Source of the DNA: Prevotellaceae bacterium UBA4336
Lineage (GTDB): Bacteria; Bacteroidota; Bacteroidia; Bacteroidales; Bacteroidaceae
Direction: 5' to 3'
DNA: 45,920 nucleotides
Assembly (NCBI GenBank): GCA_002394305.1
Contig: DGTM01000007.1
Span: forward strand, 1-45,920
How positions within the stretch are numbered: position 1 is the stretch's first letter; the number at the start of each line of letters is the position of its first letter. Positions 40,860-45,920 of this stretch are shown one piece after another. A program made the position numbers and the translations under genes. Under the pieces are notes generated by a model. It saw only the letters and a program-made list of their open reading frames with translations, was not told the origin of the DNA and did not search any database.

Positions 40860-41645
40860 ATGAACGACGTCACCTACGCCATAGTAACCGGAGCGGCCTC
40901 CGGCATGGGGCGGCACTATGCCATGCAGCTGGCCGAGATGGGGTACGGAGTCCTGCTGGCAGACATCAACGGAGATGCCGCGCAGGACCTCTCCCTTCAG
41001 CTCTCCGCCCAGTACCATGTGCCGGCCCCCGTCCTGTGTGCCGACCTCTCGCAGCCCGACGCATCGGACCGCGTCGTGAACCTCTGCCGCGAGAACGGCT
41101 GGCGCGTGGAGGTGCTCATCAACAACGCAGGAATGCTCATCAAGACGCCCATCGAGGAGACCGAACCGGAGAAGCTCCGCTGCATCATCGCCCTGCACTG
41201 CACCACCCCGCTGCTGCTCTGCCGGAAACTGCTGCCCCTCATGAAGGAACATGGCAAGGGCTACATCCTCAACATCTCGTCCATCTCAGCCGGCATGGAC
41301 TGGCCTGTGATTGGCATGTACGGCTGCACCAAGCAGTTCGTCAAGGGATATTCGCGGGCACTGCGCATCGAGTGTCTCGACACCCCCGTCAGCGTCACCA
41401 CTGCCATCTTTGGGGCCGTCGACACACCGCTCCTGCAGGGACTGCCCTTCCTGCGCTACCGGAAGCTCCTCCTGCGGCTGCACTTCATGATAACGCCACA
41501 GAAGGCAACCCGCCTTGCCCTGCGAGCCATGTTCCGCCGCAAGGCAACCATCATTCCCTGCCTCTCCGACCGCTTCGTCATCATGCTTTGCCCCTTGGTG
41601 CCGTCCTTCCTCCTTCATATGTTGGCCAAAAGGATAAAGCTGTAG
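40860..41645 (+). CDS. Short-chain dehydrogenase/reductase
   Basis: NAD(P)-dependent oxidoreductase of the classical SDR family, 261 residues from ATG 40860. The possible earlier start would lie upstream of the promoter. Cofactor motif TGAASGMG (10-17), NNAG (88-91), catalytic Ser in ISSISAG (about 140-142), Tyr154 and Lys158 in YGCTK. The last 25 residues are hydrophobic (FVIMLCPLVPSFLLHMLAKR), which suggests membrane association as in SDRs of lipid metabolism. Substrate unknown. Stands alone between repeat-rich gaps. Confidence 0.88.
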   Translation: MNDVTYAIVTGAASGMGRHYAMQLAEMGYGVLLADINGDAAQDLSLQLSAQYHVPAPVLCADLSQPDASDRVVNLCRENGWRVEVLINNAGMLIKTPIEETEPEKLRCIIALHCTTPLLLCRKLLPLMKEHGKGYILNISSISAGMDWPVIGMYGCTKQFVKGYSRALRIECLDTPVSVTTAIFGAVDTPLLQGLPFLRYRKLLLRLHFMITPQKATRLALRAMFRRKATIIPCLSDRFVIMLCPLVPSFLLHMLAKRIKL

Positions 41646-41667
41646 GCACAGCAAAGCATCGGCTCCT

Positions 41668-41710
41668 AAACAGGGAGTTTTCATGCTTTACCATTAAAAA
41701 ATCCCTGTTT
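41668..41710. repeat. Inverted repeat, possible weak terminator
   Basis: AAACAGGGA (41668-41676) and TCCCTGTTT (41702-41710) form a 9-bp stem with a 25-base loop, 23 bases after the dehydrogenase stop and just before the alkaline phosphatase promoter. The 3' side is not a T-run. Confidence 0.5.
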
Positions 41711-41713
41711 CCC

Positions 41714-41744
41714 TTTGTATTTACCTCTACTTTTCGTACCTTTG
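41714..41744 (+). promoter_or_regulatory. Promoter of the alkaline phosphatase-GH43 operon
   Basis: TTTG (41714-41717), 19 bases, then TACCTTTG (41737-41744): a complete -33/-7 pair, 54 bases before the ATG. Confidence 0.75.
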
Positions 41745-41798
41745 TAGGCACTTTGAAGGAATTAAAGTACTAAACATAAACCTAAAAATAACAATAAA

Positions 41799-43187
41799 AT
41801 GAAGAAAAGACTCTTTTCATTCCTGAGCATTCTGACGATTGCTCTCGCTGCCTTTGCCGAGGGCAAGGCCAAGTATGTGTTCTACTTCATCGGCGACGGC
41901 ATGGGCGTCAACCAGGTCAATGCCGCCGAGACCTACCTCGGCGCCCTGGAAGGCCGCATCGGCATCAAGGAACTCTGCTTCCCCAGCTTCCCCTACGTCG
42001 GCCTCGTCAACACACAGAGTGCCACGAACGGCGTGACCGACTCCGCTGCCGGAGGCACTGCCCTTGCCAGCGGCAACAAGACAAAGAACGGCGCCCTGGG
42101 CGTACTGAAGGACCTGACGACCCCTGTCACCAGCATTGCTGACTGGGCACGCGAAGCAGGCGCCGCCGTCGGCATCACGACAAGCGTCAGCGTCGACCAC
42201 GCCACGCCCGCTGCCTTCTACGCACACGTCGGACAAAGAAGCGAATACTACAAGATAGGCGAACAGCTCACCAAGACGAATGTCGACTTCTTCGGCGCTT
42301 CGGACTTCAACAAGCCCGAGAACCCCGACGGCGGTCCCGACCTCTACGAGCAGGCAAAGGCTAACGGATTCACCATCGTGCGCGGATACAAAGAGTACCA
42401 GAAAAAGGCCAAGAAGGCCGAGAAGATGATTCTCTTCCAGCCCGAAGAGGCCAGCAAGATAGAGCGCGGCTCCATCCCCTACGCCATCGACCGCACAAAG
42501 AACGACCTCACGCTGCAGGACATCACACGCGCTGCCATCAACTTCCTCATGAAGAAGCAGACGGAGAAGGACGGCTTCTTCCTCATGGTCGAAGGCGGCA
42601 AGATAGACTGGGGCTGCCACGCCAACGACCCCGTCTTCATCACCGAACTCATCGACATGGACAACGCTGTGAAGGTGGCCTACGAGTTCTACCAGCAGCA
42701 TCCCGACGAGACGCTCATCGTCATCAGTGCCGACCACGAGACGGGTGGCCTTGCCCTCGGCAAAGGTCCCTATGAGCTGAACCTCAAGGCCGTTGCTTCG
42801 CAGCGCATGAGTGCCGTGAAGCTGGAGCGCGAACTGAACGCAAAGAAGGAGAAGATGGGCGACGCCTTCACATGGGACGAAGCCAAGAAGTTCCTCGGCG
42901 AAAACTTCGGCTTCTGGGATGCAGTGAAGGTGAACGACGAGCAGACAGCCCGTCTGGAGCGTTCCTTCAAGGAGCTTCAGGAAGGCAAGGGCGGCGGCCG
43001 TCTGGCTGGCACCGTGAAGCACGTCATCTCGGAATGCGCCCTGATAGGCTGGCAGAGCGGCGGCCACAGCAATGGCTACGTTCCCGCCTTTGCAATCGGT
43101 GTGGGTGCTGAACAGTTCCATGGTCGCTTCGACAACACCGAGATTTGCAAGAAGATGGCGAAGGCCGCAGGCTGGGAAGTGAAGTAA
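41799..43187 (+). CDS. Secreted alkaline phosphatase (PhoA family)
   Basis: Phosphomonoesterase acting in the periplasm or outside the cell. Length 462 residues, signal peptide MKKRLFSFLSILTIALAAFA. Metal-binding Asp33 in FIGDGMGVNQ, nucleophile Ser82 in VTDSAAGGTALASG, further metal ligands in MVEGGKIDWGCHAND, DNAVKVAYEF, SADHETGG and, near the C-terminus, GGHSNG. All usual sites are intact. It has a complete promoter and is followed after 10 bases by the GH43 gene, so the two form an operon. Induction by phosphate starvation cannot be judged from the sequence. Confidence 0.92.
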   Translation: MKKRLFSFLSILTIALAAFAEGKAKYVFYFIGDGMGVNQVNAAETYLGALEGRIGIKELCFPSFPYVGLVNTQSATNGVTDSAAGGTALASGNKTKNGALGVLKDLTTPVTSIADWAREAGAAVGITTSVSVDHATPAAFYAHVGQRSEYYKIGEQLTKTNVDFFGASDFNKPENPDGGPDLYEQAKANGFTIVRGYKEYQKKAKKAEKMILFQPEEASKIERGSIPYAIDRTKNDLTLQDITRAAINFLMKKQTEKDGFFLMVEGGKIDWGCHANDPVFITELIDMDNAVKVAYEFYQQHPDETLIVISADHETGGLALGKGPYELNLKAVASQRMSAVKLERELNAKKEKMGDAFTWDEAKKFLGENFGFWDAVKVNDEQTARLERSFKELQEGKGGGRLAGTVKHVISECALIGWQSGGHSNGYVPAFAIGVGAEQFHGRFDNTEICKKMAKAAGWEVK

Positions 43188-43197
43188 AACGAAAGAC

Positions 43198-45912
43198 ATG
43201 AAAGGAAAGACACTACTTATAGGACTATCCCTCCTACTCGTCCCCCTCACGCTTAAGGCCGAAGGCGGCAAGAGCCAGGTTCCACTGGCCGACCCGTACA
43301 TCCTGCTCGAAGGCGACACCTACTACGCCTACGGCACACACGACGCCAGCGGCATACGCTGCTACTCCAGCACCGACCTCCGCACGTGGAAGGACGAGGG
43401 ACAGGCCCTCAACAAAGCCAACACTACGGAGACACAATGGTTCTGGGCACCCGAGGTCTACCACATCCGGGGGCAGTACATCATGTACTACTCAGCCAAC
43501 GAGCACCTCTACGCCGCCACAGCCACCTCGCCCAAAGGCCCCTTCAAGCAGGTGGGCACCTACCAGATGAACAATCTCATCGGCAGCGAGAAGTGCATCG
43601 ACTCGCACGTCTTCATCGACGAAGACAGCACCGCCTACGTCTTCTTCGTTCGCTTCACCGATGGCAACTGCATCTGGCAGGCCCGTCTCTCGGACGACTT
43701 CATCACCCCCGTCGAAGGCACTCTGCGTAAATGCTTCGCGGCGTCGCAGCCCTGGGAGCTCAAGATGGGGCGCGTCAACGAAGGCCCCAACGTCATCAAG
43801 CAAGGCCGGCGCTACTACCTCACCTATTCCGGCAACGACTACCAAAGCCAGGACTATGCCGTGGGATACGCCACGACGACAAACATCGCCAGCGGCTCCT
43901 GGGCAAAGTACTCCGGCAACCCCATCCTGCGACGCTGGGACGACCTCGTCGGCACAGGACACCACTCCCTCTTCTACGACAAGGAGGGCATCCTGCGCAT
44001 CGTCTTTCATGCACACAACAGCACGGAGAAGATTCACGACCGCCTGATGTACATCGGCACGATGCAGTTCAGAGGCTCGAACCTCGTCATGCTGAACGAC
44101 CCCATCATCCGGCCTACCCTGTCTGCAGCAGCGCCCTACAGCCCCGAACTCATCACGCAGTCCTGGGGTTTTGAGCGCGGCGGAGCGGTCACAGTAGATC
44201 TGAACAACGACGGCAGCCAGGACATCGTGACCGCGGGCTCCGGCAATAGCGTTCAGAACTCCGCCACAGATGACTTCACAAGCAAGCGCATGTCCTATCT
44301 TGCACTCATCTCCCCGATTACACACAGGTGGACGAAGGTCTCGGCCAAACCGCCCTTTCAGGTGGCTGACTCACCTTCCATCGTCCCCTGCGACATCAAC
44401 GGCGACGGCAACATGGACATCATTGCCTTCGAGCAGACCGGCTGCGACACCAGCGAGGAAGCCTACACCGGCGGCTACAGTCACGAAGGCATCTTTCTGG
44501 GCAAAGGCAACGGCTCCTTCACGGAAGCGGAGACCGAACTAATTCAAAATTCAAAATTCAAAATTCAAAATGATTTGAGGGGGGCTTGCAATGCCGAGGT
44601 CATTGACATCGACAACGATGGGCGACTCGACATCATCTTGGTCGGGCATCAGGGCGAAACAAACTGCAACGTCATCCTACACAACCAGACCTCCGGCGGA
44701 AGCTCCCTGTGCTTCTCTGTCGAACCCTACGAGCCGGACTTCCTCCTGCGCGAGGCCATCATCCAACCCGCTGACTTCAACAACGACGGATTCCAGGACT
44801 TTGCCATCTCTGCCCTTGTGGACGGGAAGGAGGACCAAGTGCGCTTCACCGACATCTACCTCAACAATCCCAACCAGCGCGGACAGTTCACCCGTCTGGG
44901 CCTGGGCGAGAAGGGTGCCGACCTGAAGCGCAAATCGAACGGAGCGCTGCAAGTGGCGGACTTCAACGACGACGGCTGGGCCGACATCCTGCTTGCCGGA
45001 CTGGGCGAACCATCCTCCGGCGAATCGACGACAAGGCAACGCATCTACATCAATCAGCAGACAGCGATTCCATCGTTCAGCGCCATCAGTTGCGAGCTCC
45101 AGACGGACATTTACACTCTTTCTTCTGCAGCAAACAACTCTGCAGGCGTCATCGACTGGAACGGCGACGGATTCTATGACATCCTGCTCGGCGGCCTGAA
45201 GTCGAACGTCTGCTGCGGCATGCTCTACCTGAACGACGGCAAAGGGCGCCTGAAGCGCAGCGTCGTCATCCCCGGAGCCACGGGTGCCTGCATCATCTTC
45301 CCAGACTATAACGGCGACGGACGCAAGGACTTCCTACTCAACGGCCTGTGCAAGGACAAGAACTACCTGACCACAGAGCAGCAGGGACGCAATGCCATCC
45401 TTTGCTGCAACCTTCATCCCGTTCCCTCGCGCCCCGATGCTCCGCTTGCTACTGCGTGGGGCAAGCAGGACGGCGCCGTGACGCTCTCGTGGCAAGCGCC
45501 CGAGACGGCTCATCCTGGCTTCACCTACGAGGTCTACATCGAGGACGAGGAAGGCAACATCGTCAACGGAGTCCCAGCCATCATCGGCGGGGAGAAGGAC
45601 GGCATCCGCAAGGTGAACCGGCTCGGACGCGTCGGCCACCGGACGGAGTGGACGTTCTTTCCCACCAAGCCCGGCACGTACCGATGGGGTGTACAGACCG
45701 TCGATGCAGCCTACAACGGCTCGGTCTTCACCTCGGGGCCGCAGTTTGAAGTCACCGAAGAGGACATCACGACAAGTCTTGCACCGACCTTTACAAGCCA
45801 GAAGAAAGCCGATGCCATCTACAATCTTGCCGGTCAGCGAACGGATGAGGAAAAGCCTGGCCTTAACATCATCCAGAACAACAACAAAGCACGGAAGGTG
45901 CTCTTCCCATAG
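43198..45912 (+). CDS. Secreted GH43 glycosidase fused to VCBS/FG-GAP repeats and Fn3
   Basis: Length 904 residues, signal peptide MKGKTLLIGLSLLLVPLTLK. The five-bladed GH43 domain (about 28-310) shows all three catalytic acids: Asp32 in PLADPYILL (base), Asp135 in CIDSHVF, and Glu195 in RVNEGPNVI (acid). Seven calcium-binding-type repeats follow at about 325-730 (DLNNDGSQD, DINGDGNMD, DIDNDGRLD, DFNNDGFQD, DFNDDGWAD, DWNGDGFYD, DYNGDGRKD). An Fn3-like domain is at about 750-860. The tail is AIYNLAGQRTDEEKPGLNII. Residues IQNSKFKIQN between repeats 2 and 3 come from a heptamer repeat inside the gene. Likely acts on arabinan or xylan side chains; linkage specificity cannot be told. Second gene after the alkaline phosphatase. 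Confidence 0.85.
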   Translation: MKGKTLLIGLSLLLVPLTLKAEGGKSQVPLADPYILLEGDTYYAYGTHDASGIRCYSSTDLRTWKDEGQALNKANTTETQWFWAPEVYHIRGQYIMYYSANEHLYAATATSPKGPFKQVGTYQMNNLIGSEKCIDSHVFIDEDSTAYVFFVRFTDGNCIWQARLSDDFITPVEGTLRKCFAASQPWELKMGRVNEGPNVIKQGRRYYLTYSGNDYQSQDYAVGYATTTNIASGSWAKYSGNPILRRWDDLVGTGHHSLFYDKEGILRIVFHAHNSTEKIHDRLMYIGTMQFRGSNLVMLNDPIIRPTLSAAAPYSPELITQSWGFERGGAVTVDLNNDGSQDIVTAGSGNSVQNSATDDFTSKRMSYLALISPITHRWTKVSAKPPFQVADSPSIVPCDINGDGNMDIIAFEQTGCDTSEEAYTGGYSHEGIFLGKGNGSFTEAETELIQNSKFKIQNDLRGACNAEVIDIDNDGRLDIILVGHQGETNCNVILHNQTSGGSSLCFSVEPYEPDFLLREAIIQPADFNNDGFQDFAISALVDGKEDQVRFTDIYLNNPNQRGQFTRLGLGEKGADLKRKSNGALQVADFNDDGWADILLAGLGEPSSGESTTRQRIYINQQTAIPSFSAISCELQTDIYTLSSAANNSAGVIDWNGDGFYDILLGGLKSNVCCGMLYLNDGKGRLKRSVVIPGATGACIIFPDYNGDGRKDFLLNGLCKDKNYLTTEQQGRNAILCCNLHPVPSRPDAPLATAWGKQDGAVTLSWQAPETAHPGFTYEVYIEDEEGNIVNGVPAIIGGEKDGIRKVNRLGRVGHRTEWTFFPTKPGTYRWGVQTVDAAYNGSVFTSGPQFEVTEEDITTSLAPTFTSQKKADAIYNLAGQRTDEEKPGLNIIQNNNKARKVLFP
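44541..44568. repeat. Heptamer tandem repeat G (TGAATTT type) inside the GH43 gene
   Basis: Four perfect AATTCAA units. The tract is oriented so that TGA falls on the antisense strand, and it is read through as IQNSKFKIQN. Confidence 0.9.
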
Positions 45913-45919
45913 GACTTAT
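45906..45919. repeat. 9-bp repeat motif at the window edge
   Basis: CCCATAGGACTTAT matches the 9-bp repeat at 32902-32937 and contains the TAG stop of the GH43 gene. It is cut by the window end. Confidence 0.5.
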
Positions 45920-45920
45920 A

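Overview
The window looks like chromosomal DNA of a Bacteroidales bacterium, most likely a fairly GC-rich member of the Prevotellaceae. The evidence is the repeated TAnnTTTG promoter element (often with TTTG about 19 bases upstream), the acpP-fabF-rnc order, BspA-type leucine-rich repeats, and many secreted proteins ending in the short tail of the type (I/V)Y(N/D)L(S/A)G...G(I/L)YI.(N/D)GKK that is common in Prevotella. No rRNA, CRISPR array, transposase gene, phage gene or SusC/SusD pair was seen.

Layout. 1-2700: a secreted GH51 arabinofuranosidase. 2745-3123: divergent tRNA-Phe(GAA) and tRNA-Pro(CGG). 3256-6084 (minus): a DUF3108 protein and an Ig-like lipoprotein. 6085-9358: an accessory island holding an AT-rich BspA-LRR/WG/DnaJ-zinc-finger gene with a long structured leader, flanked by two related palindromic elements. 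9359-13447 (minus): acpP, fabF, rnc and a GH3-family adenylate-forming enzyme. 13659-15662: priA, apparently without its winged-helix domain. 15671-28450 (minus): three very large secreted proteins (papain-like peptidase, double-discoidin protein, CotH kinase). 28837-40317 (plus): a 1265-residue multidomain secreted protein, a 54-residue small protein, a 252-residue secreted protein, a calcineurin-like phosphoesterase with two LamG domains, and a DUF3472/discoidin protein. 40860-45912 (plus): a short-chain dehydrogenase, a PhoA-type alkaline phosphatase and a GH43 protein with VCBS repeats and an Fn3 domain.

The secreted block from 15.7 to 45.9 kb works at the cell surface: lectin-like, LamG, discoidin and sorting-like tail modules are shared between neighbouring proteins, so this is a zone of local domain shuffling. 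It combines a CotH-type kinase, two secreted phosphatases, a peptidase and a glycosidase.

The most unusual content is non-coding. Four intergenic arrays have a 22-bp period built of small palindromes whose arms change together. At least eight tracts are tandem heptamers of the form TGAANNN placed at gene ends, at a start codon and inside two genes. A roughly 240-nt highly structured leader covers the start of the LRR gene. A pair of MITE-like palindromes and a mirror-symmetric hairpin cassette complete the set. All functional statements come from reading the sequence; no database search was run.
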